Assembly (NCBI GenBank): GCA_910577495.1
Contig: CAJTML010000020.1
Coordinates: 1-21,513 of the forward strand
Direction of reading: 5' to 3'
DNA length: 21,513 nucleotides
Source: an uncultured Eggerthellaceae bacterium
Lineage (GTDB): Bacteria; Actinomycetota; Coriobacteriia; Coriobacteriales; Eggerthellaceae
A program made the position numbers and the translations under genes. Position 1 is the first letter of the stretch; every line of letters begins with the position of its first letter. Below the pieces are notes generated by a model. That model saw nothing but the letters and a program-made list of their open reading frames with translations. It searched no databases and was not told the origin of the DNA. Positions 1-7,963 of the stretch are shown here, piece by piece.

Positions 1-1086
1 AAAGGTATTGATTGCGTATATGCCGGCATCTCTGAGTTCAACCTCATCCAAGCCATGCGCTTAGCAGAGCGCTGCAACCTTCCTTTTTATTGCAACGAAG
101 ACCAGTGGAACACCATGGCAGACAAAGACCTGTTCCGCCAGCTCTGCGAGAAAAACCATGTTCCCTGCCCGCAAACCTACTATGCAGGCACCGAGGTTCC
201 CGCAGACTTACCTGACACCATTAATTACCCCGCCGTGGTCAAACCGGTAGACGCGTCTTCGTCAGTCGGCGTCACCATTTGCCCTGACAAGGAAACCCTC
301 TTAGCAGCAATCCCAGTTGCCTTTGAAGCCTCAACAAACGGCAAAATCATCATCGAGCAGTTCGTCAAAGGCTTTGAGTTTACCGCTCACTACACGGTCT
401 ACAACGGCAAAGCCACGCTCTCTTGTATTGACAACCGCTACCCTACTGCCGTTCACGAAGGCACCGTCACCACTATCCCAGCTGGACGCATTTATCCTTC
501 GCTCTTCGTTGATGAATATCTCAACAGCGTGAATGATTCACTCGTCAAAATGTGCGAAAGCCTGGGTCTTGAATTCGCCGTCCTCTTCGTTCAGGGCATG
601 TATGACCCAGAGACTGGAGACTTCAACATTTTTGAAGGCGCGCTTCGTGGAGCTGGCGAATGCCCGTATCGCTACATTGAACCCATCAATGGCATCAATT
701 ACGCCACGATGATTTTGGACTCGCTCATGCTTAATGGCGAACTTGAGGGCGAATGGCCTGATGACCCGCATATGAAAGGCAAGTCATGCGGTGTTGTGTC
801 ATACATTGCAAAGCACGGCACGGTCGGCAAAATTGAGGGACTTGAGGAAACGGTTGCCGCACTTGACGACGTGGTTGATTTTGAGTCACGCTATCCAGTT
901 GGCTCTACCACCCCTGATGGCAACACGCTACACCAGCTCATGGTGCGCTTCTTCCTCATCTGCGACGATCGCGAGCAAATGGCCAAAGATGTCCTCTATA
1001 TCAACGACCACGTCAACGTGTATGACACCGAGGGCGAAAGCTTGGCGCTGAAATTTGATCCGAACAGGCTTTTTGGCCTCAAATAG
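1..1086 (+). CDS. ATP-grasp ligase (5'-truncated by window edge)
   Basis: The frame is open from base 1, so the true start lies outside the window; the ATG at 55 is internal. About 361 codons are visible. The stretch from SEFNLIQAMRLAERCNLP to NEDQW and DKDLFRQLCEKN is the usual linker into an ATP-grasp fold. It is followed by a nucleotide-binding strand and loop (AVVKPVDASSSVGV), a central strand with IIIEQFVKGFEF, and a late acidic segment (FNIFEGALRGAGE) where family members bind metal-ATP. ATP-grasp enzymes activate a carboxylate as an acyl phosphate and join it to an amine or thiol; the substrates here cannot be read. It is followed closely by a PLP-type enzyme and an SDR, probably in one operon, and resembles the ATP-grasp gene at 7964 in organisation. 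Family is fairly sure, substrate unknown. Confidence 0.85.
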   Translation, partial: KGIDCVYAGISEFNLIQAMRLAERCNLPFYCNEDQWNTMADKDLFRQLCEKNHVPCPQTYYAGTEVPADLPDTINYPAVVKPVDASSSVGVTICPDKETLLAAIPVAFEASTNGKIIIEQFVKGFEFTAHYTVYNGKATLSCIDNRYPTAVHEGTVTTIPAGRIYPSLFVDEYLNSVNDSLVKMCESLGLEFAVLFVQGMYDPETGDFNIFEGALRGAGECPYRYIEPINGINYATMILDSLMLNGELEGEWPDDPHMKGKSCGVVSYIAKHGTVGKIEGLEETVAALDDVVDFESRYPVGSTTPDGNTLHQLMVRFFLICDDREQMAKDVLYINDHVNVYDTEGESLALKFDPNRLFGLK

Positions 1087-1126
1087 ATAAACAACCTTGC
1101 TCTAGTTTATGGCGAAAGGATACAGC

Positions 1127-2113
1127 GTGAGCTTGATAGAGAAAACTCAAACACAACCGAACCGCTTCCTCCAGCATGATTGGTACTACGGAGCCGCACG
1201 CGAAGCTATGCAAGACTTCCTCACGCAAGCCGCTCTTGCAGCACAACAAAATGACGCCAACACAAAACTTGTTGTCATGCTTCCCGGCTATATTGGCGTC
1301 TCTCCTAAAGAAGGCAGCGGCATCTATGACCCCATCGTTGCGTTGACCGAACAAGGTCTCATTGAGCCGCTTTTCTACGCCATGACTGACGACTTGCGCA
1401 TTGATCTGTTCGACACTTTCGACGCCATCAATGCCTGCGCACAGAAGCCGTTCGTGTTTCTCAAAGTGAACTATTTCGGATTTTCAGATCCTTGCGAAGA
1501 GACGCTCTATAACGCAGTCAAACAAGCAGGTGGCATCCTTCTAGAGGACAACGCTCATGGCTACTTCACCTATCACGCGCGTCTTCGCCATCTGTGCGAC
1601 GCAACGTTTTTCTCGCTACATAAGCAGTTTCCGTTTGCTCATGGTGGCATGTTGCGCATAGTAAACGAAGAGCTGCTTGATTGGACTTTTGCAGGCTCAG
1701 TTGAACCCCGTGAGGGCGAAGACCCCAACGCTTACAACATCCAAGCTATCTCAGTCACGTGCATTGATAACTTCAATACCGCTGAAGCACTTGCACAGCA
1801 GCTCCTTGATCTCTGGACACCGCTTCGCACGCTGAAAAACATTGACCCCACGGTGCCGCAAACCTACCCGCTGGCACTACGCAACACCGATCGATTCCAA
1901 GTGTATCTTGACCTCAATGAGCAAGGGTTTGGCGTAACCAGTCTCTACCACACGCTCATTGAACCGCTGCGTGAAGACCCGCGCTACGCACAGAGCCGCA
2001 AGCTGGCTGATTGCGTACTCAATATTCCCGTTCACCAAGATGTTGATACTGCACTCTACCCAGAGCTTATCGAGCGTTTAGCGCAAGCGTGCGCAGCACA
2101 CACTACCGCATAA
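1127..2113 (+). CDS. divergent PLP-dependent aminotransferase-like protein (DegT/type I fold)
   Basis: I place the start at GTG 1127 because AAAGGA lies 6 bases upstream; an in-frame ATG at 1109 has no such site. The product is about 328 aa, shorter than typical DegT/DnrJ/EryC1 proteins (about 370). Numbered from the GTG, a buried strand with LLEDNAHGYF holds the aspartate (D141) that would contact the PLP ring nitrogen. FFSLHKQFPFAHGG places K166 as the candidate Schiff-base lysine. The N-terminal third is poorly conserved. In sugar clusters such proteins aminate keto-sugars, but this one is divergent and could act on another substrate or have lost activity. It starts 40 bases after the ATP-grasp gene and is followed 11 bases later by an SDR gene, so co-transcription is likely. 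Fold is likely, function open. Confidence 0.7.
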   Translation: MSLIEKTQTQPNRFLQHDWYYGAAREAMQDFLTQAALAAQQNDANTKLVVMLPGYIGVSPKEGSGIYDPIVALTEQGLIEPLFYAMTDDLRIDLFDTFDAINACAQKPFVFLKVNYFGFSDPCEETLYNAVKQAGGILLEDNAHGYFTYHARLRHLCDATFFSLHKQFPFAHGGMLRIVNEELLDWTFAGSVEPREGEDPNAYNIQAISVTCIDNFNTAEALAQQLLDLWTPLRTLKNIDPTVPQTYPLALRNTDRFQVYLDLNEQGFGVTSLYHTLIEPLREDPRYAQSRKLADCVLNIPVHQDVDTALYPELIERLAQACAAHTTA

Positions 2114-2124
2114 AGGAAAGACCC

Positions 2125-3099
2125 ATGAATCAAACTATTGCCGTGACTGGCGCCACCGGCTGCGTTGGAAAAGAGCTGGTAACCCAGCTGCTTTTGCAGG
2201 GCAAATCGGTGCTAGCATTCTCATCGGACGAAGAACAACTTTGCAACTACCTGGTTGGACATGGCGCGAACAATACCGATCAGCTTGTTGTGGTTGGCCG
2301 CAATGACTTTGACGCACTGGCAGAGCAACCCATAGACCTGCTCATCAACTGTGCATTCCCACGCTCCGACGAAGGTAAACCACTTGCAGCGGGCATGCAG
2401 TATGCACAGTCACTTTTTGAAGCTGCACGCGACGCTCGTGTAGGCGGTGTTATCAATATCTCATCACAAAGCGTGTATTCACAAACCAGGGAGCACCAAG
2501 CAACCGAGTCGGAACCCATCTGCCCTGATGGCAAATACGCAGTAGCAAAATACGCAGTAGAAATGATTGCCGATCTGGTGCTTCAGGACGTTCCGCACAC
2601 CAACATTCGCCTTGCTAGTCTTTTTGGAAGCGCTTTCGGACAGCGTTTTGTGAACTTCTTCGTAAAGCAAATGATTGCGAATAAACCCATTAACGTTCGC
2701 GGTTTTGAGCAAGAATATGGCTTCCTGGATTATCGCGACGCCGCTCTTGGGTTGGCCGCAATGACTGAGTCAGAACCGAGCACATGGAAGCCAGTTTACA
2801 ATCTTGGACCGCATGCTGGCGGTTATACCATGGATCGCATTTTACACGCCACGGTTGATGTAGCAAAAAGTCGCGGTTTGAAGCCCTCGTTTAGTATTGA
2901 GTATGACTGCCCTTGGTTTAATTCAAGCCTCAATTCTGAGCTCTTCGAACAAGACTTCAATTGGTCATCCCAATACACGCTCAAAGATACCATCGAAGAT
3001 ATTTTCAACGCAACTGCGCCTGCTACGACTTCGGCTCACGAACAAAGTGCCACCTCAGAAGCTAAGCCAAAAAAGCGCTTTAACTTCTTTGGGAAATAG
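2125..3099 (+). CDS. NAD(P)-dependent epimerase/dehydratase-family SDR
   Basis: The start is ATG 2125, preceded by AAAGGAAAG after the stop of the previous gene; a longer frame from 2089 would overlap that gene and lacks a ribosome site. The 324-residue product begins with a Rossmann strand and a glycine loop (VTGATGCVG), then NCAFPRSD, a catalytic serine strand (VINISSQSVY, S114), and the Y-x3-K pair (YAVAK, Y138/K142). LASLFGSAFGQ and DYRDAALGL are typical of extended SDRs acting on nucleotide sugars, such as 4-epimerases, dehydratases or 4-ketoreductases. The last 15 residues are basic and aromatic (KPKKRFNFFGK), an unusual tail that might contact membrane or partner. It is last in the left operon, with a strong terminator after it. 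Substrate unknown. Confidence 0.8.
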   Translation: MNQTIAVTGATGCVGKELVTQLLLQGKSVLAFSSDEEQLCNYLVGHGANNTDQLVVVGRNDFDALAEQPIDLLINCAFPRSDEGKPLAAGMQYAQSLFEAARDARVGGVINISSQSVYSQTREHQATESEPICPDGKYAVAKYAVEMIADLVLQDVPHTNIRLASLFGSAFGQRFVNFFVKQMIANKPINVRGFEQEYGFLDYRDAALGLAAMTESEPSTWKPVYNLGPHAGGYTMDRILHATVDVAKSRGLKPSFSIEYDCPWFNSSLNSELFEQDFNWSSQYTLKDTIEDIFNATAPATTSAHEQSATSEAKPKKRFNFFGK

Positions 3100-3135
3100 C
3101 CGCAATACAAACCTCTTTTCGCAGCGCATAATACT

Positions 3136-3180
3136 GGGCGGCCAACATACGTTTTCGCATGTTGGCCGCCCTTACTTTTG
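3136..3180 (+). terminator. rho-independent terminator of the left plus-strand operon
   Basis: A perfect 13-bp stem (GGGCGGCCAACAT at 3136-3148 with its complement at 3159-3171) closes a 10-base loop and is followed by TTACTTTTG. The T-rich side faces the plus-strand genes. The structure sits between two convergent genes and could also slow minus-strand transcription, though no T-run follows it on that strand. Confidence 0.85.
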
Positions 3181-3218
3181 CTTCAAAGCTATCTGGAGCA
3201 ATACTTCGCGTTAAAGCT

Positions 3219-5030
3219 TTAGTACTTCAAAACCCTCGAAGGATCCTCGTCACGCCAAGCCTCCAACGCAGCAATCGTTTCTTTCGTAAAAGGATTGTCT
3301 GGGCAGCCTAGATTCACCAGCGCTGAACAAGTTGAAATGTCTAAAGTTGTAAGCTCATTTTGTCCACAAGACATGTTATTCAGAAAGACACAATGGGATA
3401 CGTCAAGCTCTGTAAGCTTATTGTTGTAACAAGCAAAATTGGTTAATTTAGTGACGCCCAACCCCTCCAAAGACACAAGCTGATTGTCTGAACAGTCAAA
3501 GGTAACCAGATCATTGCAAGTCGCCACATTAAGTGTCGAGAGCTTATTGGCAGAGCATTGCAAAGTTTCGAGTTTCTTGTTGCTAGACACATCAAGAGAA
3601 GAGAGTTTGTTGTAATCGGTATTCAAGAACGTCAAATCAGGACACTTCGACACATCAAGGGAGGTAAGTTGATTAGACGAACAATTCAGTATCTTTAAGT
3701 TACTGCAAGCCGCCAAATCAAGAGAAGTAATCTGGTTCATGCTGATTTGAAGAGTAGTTAGTTTTTTGCAATTGGACACGTCAAGAGAAACAAATCTGTC
3801 TGCATTTGCAATCAGGGAAGTCAGATTTGGGCACTGTGACACATCAAGAGAAGCAAGTCGATTGTTGTCACAATTCAGAAAATCTAAATTCGTGCACCCT
3901 GAAATATTAAGTGCGGTAATTTGACACGAAGAGCAGTACAGCTCAATTAAGTTTTTGCATCCCGACACATTGAGAGAAGTTATTCCATTCGACGAGCAGT
4001 CGAGATTCTTCAGATTTGTGCATCCAGATGCATCAACCGACTTAAGTCGAACATTAAAACGAAGCATTACATCGGTCACAGGATATCCTTGCAAAGTATT
4101 AGGAATCTTTACGGAGATATCGCCATCACCAGGGAATGCGTCCATATTCAAGCCGGTGATTGAAATGGTATTGTCATCGTTAACTTCATAGGTGAATTGT
4201 TCTACAGCCTTGTCGGCCACCCAAGCGCCATCAGCTCCAACATATCTATCTCCTACCCATTGGTTGGTAGCAAGCTTGCCAGTACCGCTGGTGAAGTAGT
4301 AGGTCTTGCTTCCAATGGTTACCCAACCAGACGCCATTTTGTTAGAGGATGGTCCAAAGTAGTATTTAGCATCTCCTATGTTTACAAAGCCAGACGCTGC
4401 TTTACCCGTAACGCTTGAGAAGTAGTATTGATATCCAGAGATCTTTTGCCAACCAGTGGCCATCTTGTTTGATGAGGAGCCAAAGTAATAACGATATCCG
4501 CCGATAGTCACCAAACCAGATGCGGCTTTACCGGTAGCGGATGAGAAGTAATACTTTGCACCTTGGATGGTCTGCCAACCGGTAGCCATTTTGTTTGAGG
4601 ATGGACCGAAGTAATAACGAAAACCATTAAGTTGAACTAAGCCCGATGCAGCACGTCCAGTTGATGCTGAGAAGTAGTATTTCGCGCCGCCAATGGTTTG
4701 CCAACCCGTTCTCATGGCACCGTCAGTTGCGAAGTAGTAGCGATAGCTACCAATCTTTACCAGACCCGTTGCCATATAGCCTTGTGAGTCAAAATAATAC
4801 TTTTTGCCTGAAATAGTTTGCCAGCCCTTGGCATATCCTCCAGTGTTGTAGGAATACCACCATTTACCACTGGATTGTTTCCAGGTGCCTGCTTGGGCTG
4901 CATAAGCAGGCGTTGGGTCAAGTGTTGTTTGAAGTGAGGCTAAAGACACTCCTCCACCAAAAGCAAGCAATGAAGCAAGTCCTACTGTCGCCAGCTTCTT
5001 GGGCACAGATACACCCATACATACCCCCAT
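3219..5030 (-). CDS. secreted cell-wall-binding-repeat / leucine-rich-repeat protein
   Basis: This 603-residue surface protein has three parts. Residues 1-44 are a signal peptide (KK, then a hydrophobic stretch, cleavage likely after PAYA or AQA). Residues about 49-272 hold at least nine aromatic repeats of about 21 residues ending in YYF, alternating GWQTI and GLV types. Residues about 277-320 form a beta cap (FTYEVNDDNTISITGL, VKIPNTLQGYPVTDV) of the kind preceding bacterial LRRs, followed by about 12 LRRs of exactly 21 residues (pattern L..L.CS.N.LTSLDVS.C). Such repeat proteins hold non-covalently to wall polymers, and the LRR face usually binds protein or host ligands. The start is uncertain: ATG 5030 has AGAAGAG very close upstream, while in-frame ATG 5018 follows a G-run. 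The gene lies downstream of a related one, with a terminator between them. Confidence 0.88.
   Translation of the reverse strand: MGVCMGVSVPKKLATVGLASLLAFGGGVSLASLQTTLDPTPAYAAQAGTWKQSSGKWWYSYNTGGYAKGWQTISGKKYYFDSQGYMATGLVKIGSYRYYFATDGAMRTGWQTIGGAKYYFSASTGRAASGLVQLNGFRYYFGPSSNKMATGWQTIQGAKYYFSSATGKAASGLVTIGGYRYYFGSSSNKMATGWQKISGYQYYFSSVTGKAASGFVNIGDAKYYFGPSSNKMASGWVTIGSKTYYFTSGTGKLATNQWVGDRYVGADGAWVADKAVEQFTYEVNDDNTISITGLNMDAFPGDGDISVKIPNTLQGYPVTDVMLRFNVRLKSVDASGCTNLKNLDCSSNGITSLNVSGCKNLIELYCSSCQITALNISGCTNLDFLNCDNNRLASLDVSQCPNLTSLIANADRFVSLDVSNCKKLTTLQISMNQITSLDLAACSNLKILNCSSNQLTSLDVSKCPDLTFLNTDYNKLSSLDVSSNKKLETLQCSANKLSTLNVATCNDLVTFDCSDNQLVSLEGLGVTKLTNFACYNNKLTELDVSHCVFLNNMSCGQNELTTLDISTCSALVNLGCPDNPFTKETIAALEAWRDEDPSRVLKY
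3280..4049 (-). repeat. 21-residue leucine-rich repeats
   Basis: About twelve tandem 63-bp units encode repeats with consensus L..L.CS.N.LTSLDVS.C..; the spacing between successive LDVS elements is exactly 21 residues through most of the array. A cysteine recurs at the asparagine-ladder-like position and before the turn. The last unit departs into a helical cap (ETIAALEAWRDE). Confidence 0.8.
4215..4886 (-). repeat. cell-wall-binding aromatic repeats in the LRR protein
   Basis: At least nine tandem coding units of about 63 bp encode the 21-residue aromatic module, with two alternating subtypes giving an effective period near 126 bp. Motifs such as KYYF, RYYF, SNKMATGW and TGKAASG recur. The DNA copies differ at many third positions, so the array is not a fresh duplication. 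Confidence 0.85.
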
Positions 5031-5055
5031 TCTCTTCTGACAAAACTGCCCCTTA

Positions 5056-5094
5056 CAAATAATTAGGGCTGATGTATGAGATATACACCAGCCC
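5056..5094 (-). terminator. terminator after the upstream repeat-protein gene
   Basis: A 12-bp stem (5083-5094 with 5066-5077, one G-T wobble when read on the minus strand) and a 5-base loop are followed on the minus strand by TAATTATTTGT. It lies between the stop at 5119 and the next gene's start at 5030, so it probably separates the two transcription units, fully or partly. Confidence 0.65.
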
Positions 5095-5118
5095 TCTTAT
5101 TGTAGCAAGTAATCAGAA

Positions 5119-6486
5119 TTAACCGATGAGTTTACCTGTCTTCGAGTCGAAGGTATAGGTCTTTGATCCGATAGTCACTTTACCAGTTGCCATCTTGTTG
5201 GTAGATGGACCAAAGTAGTACTTAGCATCACCAATGGTCACAAATCCAGAAGCGGCCTTACCGGTTACGCTTGAGAAGTAGTAACGATAACCGCCAATTG
5301 TCTGCCAGCCGGTAGCCATCTTGTTTGAGCTTGGTCCGAAGTAATAGCGATAACCACCAATAGTTGCCATGCCAGAAACCGCTTTACCATTTACAGAAGA
5401 GAAGTAGTATTTAGCGCCATTAATGGTTTGCCAGCCAGTAGCCATAACCTTTGAAGACGGTCCGAAATAATAGCGTGCTCCACCAATGGTAGCCAATCCA
5501 CTTGCGGCTTTACCTGAAGCTGTAAAGTAGTATTGCTTACCACCAACAACCTGCCAACCAGTGGCCATTTTGTTAGTCGAAGAGCCGAAAAGATACAATG
5601 AGCCACCGATGTTCGTGAGACCCGAAGCAGCGGCTCCATTGCTCGTGAAATAGTATGAATTGCTACCAAGCGTTACCCAGCCAGTCTGCATTTCGCTAGT
5701 TGAAGGATTGAAATAGTAACGCTTACCGTCGATAACTACTAAACCTTTAGCAGCTGCACCTGAGCTCTTGGAGAAATAGTACCAATCTCCGCCAATCTGG
5801 TGCCATCCTTTCCAATAAGTACCATTTGGGTTTTGATAGTACCAATTACCATTGATAAGCTTCCATGAAGGTTGCGCACTTACAGCATTCTTCGTAACAC
5901 GGAAAGCATAGTTACATGAACTGTTATTCGTAAGTAAGCTGATTGACACATTGCCAGCTTGACTACTAGATAAAGTAAACGTCGTCGAGCCACCCGATGA
6001 ATATGGATCTGCTGTTACTACTTTTACTTTTGCGTTATTCCTATCATGAATACCAATTGCAACTGGTGAATTAGCCTTATACCAACCGCTAAAAGCACAG
6101 GTGAGCGTATAAGTTCCCGGTGTCAAGTTAATGTCATACACATCCATAGACCAGGAGCCAAGATATTGAGTGACTGTGTCACCAAGATACACATTACCAA
6201 AATCAAATACCTTATAGCCATCCACCATGACATACTGAGGACTAATCAAATCTGTACTGGAACCGTCCAAAATCAATCCCGTGTTCATAGCTTCCTGGAA
6301 TTCATTATCGGTATCATCAGTGACATCAATAAGACCAGACTCAATTTCCTGTGCAACAATATCCGTGGACTCTTCTGAAGATTCTTCAGCTTCTCCGGCG
6401 AACGCAGGCAAAGGAATCATGCTGACGCAAAGCGTTGCGGCAAGCAGCGCTTTGAGCGCAGAGCTCTTTCGCATCTCCTTCTTCAT
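5119..6486 (-). CDS. secreted protein with beta-sandwich-like domain and cell-wall-binding repeats
   Basis: The start is ATG 6486, with AAAGGGG 6 bases upstream, directly before a signal peptide (KKEMRKSSALK, hydrophobic core, cleavage after PAFA, residue 30). The frame extends 54 codons further upstream but that part has no ribosome site and would bury the signal peptide. The 455-residue product has an acidic linker (31-65), a region of about 120 residues (85-200) rich in alternating beta strands (LTPGTYTLTCAFSGWY, TTFTLSSSQAGNVSISLL) resembling a bacterial beta-sandwich or pre-peptidase-like module, and about twelve aromatic repeats (207-455). The final repeats closely match those of the neighbouring LRR protein. 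The role is probably surface attachment or adhesion; no catalytic motif was seen. It is divergent from the sugar-biosynthesis operon at 6784 and shares a control region with it. Confidence 0.87.
   Translation of the reverse strand: MKKEMRKSSALKALLAATLCVSMIPLPAFAGEAEESSEESTDIVAQEIESGLIDVTDDTDNEFQEAMNTGLILDGSSTDLISPQYVMVDGYKVFDFGNVYLGDTVTQYLGSWSMDVYDINLTPGTYTLTCAFSGWYKANSPVAIGIHDRNNAKVKVVTADPYSSGGSTTFTLSSSQAGNVSISLLTNNSSCNYAFRVTKNAVSAQPSWKLINGNWYYQNPNGTYWKGWHQIGGDWYYFSKSSGAAAKGLVVIDGKRYYFNPSTSEMQTGWVTLGSNSYYFTSNGAAASGLTNIGGSLYLFGSSTNKMATGWQVVGGKQYYFTASGKAASGLATIGGARYYFGPSSKVMATGWQTINGAKYYFSSVNGKAVSGMATIGGYRYYFGPSSNKMATGWQTIGGYRYYFSSVTGKAASGFVTIGDAKYYFGPSTNKMATGKVTIGSKTYTFDSKTGKLIG
5122..5868 (-). 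repeat. cell-wall-binding aromatic repeats, second protein
   Basis: About twelve tandem 21-residue modules run to the C-terminus, each ending in YYF or a variant (YYQ, YLF, YTF). The first two are WYY types closest to classical choline-binding repeats; later ones carry KYYF or RYYF. The last three modules are nearly the same as those at 4280-4450. Confidence 0.85.
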
Positions 6487-6595
6487 GGTTTCCCCTTTCA
6501 ACAATCTCTCTTCACTGCACCCTTTTCGCCCTTCGCGAAATTGATCCCAATTAGGTCGCAGTACTCTCTTTGAACACAATAGATTCAAATTCAGA

Positions 6596-6617
6596 AAATT
6601 TGTTGCACAACAAATTT
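6596..6617. promoter_or_regulatory. inverted repeat, candidate operator
   Basis: Two perfect 10-bp arms (AAATTTGTTG and its complement) flank a CA spacer. The site lies in the divergent intergenic region, 110 bases upstream of the repeat-protein start and about 45 bases upstream of a promoter-like sequence for the sugar operon. No T-run follows on either strand, so a protein-binding site is more likely than a terminator. Confidence 0.5.
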
Positions 6618-6658
6618 GACGGAGCAAACTAGACAATGCAGTAAGCAAGCATCAACCT

Positions 6659-6667
6659 TGCTATGAT
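6659..6667 (+). promoter_or_regulatory. candidate extended -10 promoter for the sugar operon
   Basis: TGCTATGAT matches an extended -10 element (TGn plus TATGAT). No convincing -35 is seen at 17 bases. Transcription would begin near 6674 and give a leader of about 110 bases to ATG 6784. Confidence 0.4.
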
Positions 6668-6724
6668 CAAAACAGTCCTGATTGTCGCTTTGCGGGAGAT
6701 AGCAAGAAAACTTCATCAATGAAG

Positions 6725-6730
6725 TATAAT
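6725..6730 (+). promoter_or_regulatory. candidate -10 element (TATAAT)
   Basis: A consensus TATAAT hexamer lies upstream of the aminotransferase gene. Its start point, near 6737, is only a few bases before an in-frame ATG at 6742, so that ATG would be almost leaderless; this supports using the later ATG at 6784. No good -35 is visible at 17 bases. Confidence 0.4.
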
Positions 6731-6783
6731 GAAACGTACTTATGATTTACGACTTTGCAGCTGAAAGGATCGTTCACGCAACT

Positions 6784-7914
6784 ATGTCAGAAAAATCATC
6801 GCGCACTATTGCAGTAACTCGTTCATCTATGGCTCCCCTAGATGAATACGTAGCCGAAATCACTCCACTTTGGGAATCTCGCTGGCTCACCAATCGCGGA
6901 GAGAAGCATCGCCAGCTTGAAGCCGATCTTCAGGAATACCTGCAAAGCCCACACGTTTCGTTATTCACCAATGGTCATGCCGCTCTTGAATGTGCACTGG
7001 AAGCTTTAGAACTTCTCGCTGGTGGCGAAATCATTACGACGCCTTTCACCTTCGCATCAACCACTCATGCAATTACGCGCAAGGGCTTCAAGCCGGTGTT
7101 TGCCGACATCAAGTCAACAGACTACACCCTTGATCCCGAAAAAATTGAGGCACTGATCACGCCAAACACCGTGGCAATCATGCCGGTGCACGTGTATGGA
7201 TCACTCTGCGACACCGATGCCGTTGAAGCTATTGCCAAAAAGCACGGCCTCAAAGTCATTTACGATGCCGCCCATGCATTCGGCGTCAAACGCGACGGCG
7301 TATCCGCGGCAACATTTGGCGACGCGTCCATGTTTTCTTTCCACGCCACCAAGGTATTCAACACTATTGAAGGTGGCGGCTTGACGTTTACTGACGATGA
7401 TTTAGCAACGCGTTTAGACGAGTGGAAAAACTTCGGTATTGCCGCAGATGGGCAAACTGTTTTTGCGGGCGGTAACGGCAAAATGAACGAGTTTTGTGCA
7501 GCCATGGGCATCTGCAATCTTCGCCATAATGACGAAGAAATTGCAAAGCGCAAGCACGCGCATGAGCGTTACGTAGAGCACCTCGGAAACATTGAGGGAC
7601 TCAAACTTCTTGAGATCCCGGACAATGTTGAGCACAATTATGCGTACTTCCCCGTCGTGTTTGAAGACGCTTCGCATACCACGCGCGATGAAGTAGCGGC
7701 CGCACTTGCAGATGAAGATATTTTTGCGCGTAAGTACTTCTACCCGCTCACATCAGACTTTGCCTGCTATGCGGATACCTATGATGCCCAGCATGACACC
7801 CCAATTGCTTACGACATTGCCGAACGGGTGCTCACGCTGCCGCTTTATGCAGACTTAACCGATGACGATATTGATAGAATCTGTAACGTAGTATTATCGT
7901 GCGTAAATAAATAA
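6784..7914 (+). CDS. DegT/DnrJ/EryC1-family sugar aminotransferase
   Basis: This 376-residue PLP enzyme transfers an amino group, usually from glutamate, to a nucleotide-linked keto-sugar. Family marks, numbered from ATG 6784: IAVTRSSM..LDEY at the N-terminus, ESRWLTNRGEKH (32-42), LFTNGHAAL (60-68), ITTPFTFASTTH (84-95), MPVHVYG, D161-H164 in YDAAHAFG for the PLP ring, and Schiff-base K190 in SFHATKVFNTIEGGG. The pattern is closest to the VioA-like branch that makes 4-amino-4,6-dideoxy sugars, but I cannot prove the position aminated. Family proteins begin near this IAVTRSS block, which favours ATG 6784 over ATG 6742; AAAGGA is 14 bases upstream, a long spacing, so the start is not certain. 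It heads an operon with an ATP-grasp ligase and a WecF-like transferase. Confidence 0.88.
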   Translation: MSEKSSRTIAVTRSSMAPLDEYVAEITPLWESRWLTNRGEKHRQLEADLQEYLQSPHVSLFTNGHAALECALEALELLAGGEIITTPFTFASTTHAITRKGFKPVFADIKSTDYTLDPEKIEALITPNTVAIMPVHVYGSLCDTDAVEAIAKKHGLKVIYDAAHAFGVKRDGVSAATFGDASMFSFHATKVFNTIEGGGLTFTDDDLATRLDEWKNFGIAADGQTVFAGGNGKMNEFCAAMGICNLRHNDEEIAKRKHAHERYVEHLGNIEGLKLLEIPDNVEHNYAYFPVVFEDASHTTRDEVAAALADEDIFARKYFYPLTSDFACYADTYDAQHDTPIAYDIAERVLTLPLYADLTDDDIDRICNVVLSCVNK

Positions 7915-7963
7915 GGACTAGTACGCTTTTAGCTGCGTAACCTTGTTTTGGAATGGAGACATT

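Noticed and set aside
3280..5868. Regular repeats that might suggest CRISPR or a satellite array
   Set aside because: The period is codon-based (63 bp), copies lie in frame within two secreted proteins, and there are no unique spacers between identical repeats.
6487..6648. Upstream 54-codon extension of the repeat protein
   Set aside because: A good ribosome site and a normal signal peptide lie at ATG 6486; the extension would put the signal peptide inside the protein.
6784..7914. Naming the aminotransferase wecE/rffA because a WecF-like gene is nearby
   Set aside because: Its N-terminal pattern (RWLTN, TTPFTFASTTH) is nearer VioA-type enzymes than WecE; the exact product cannot be read from sequence alone.
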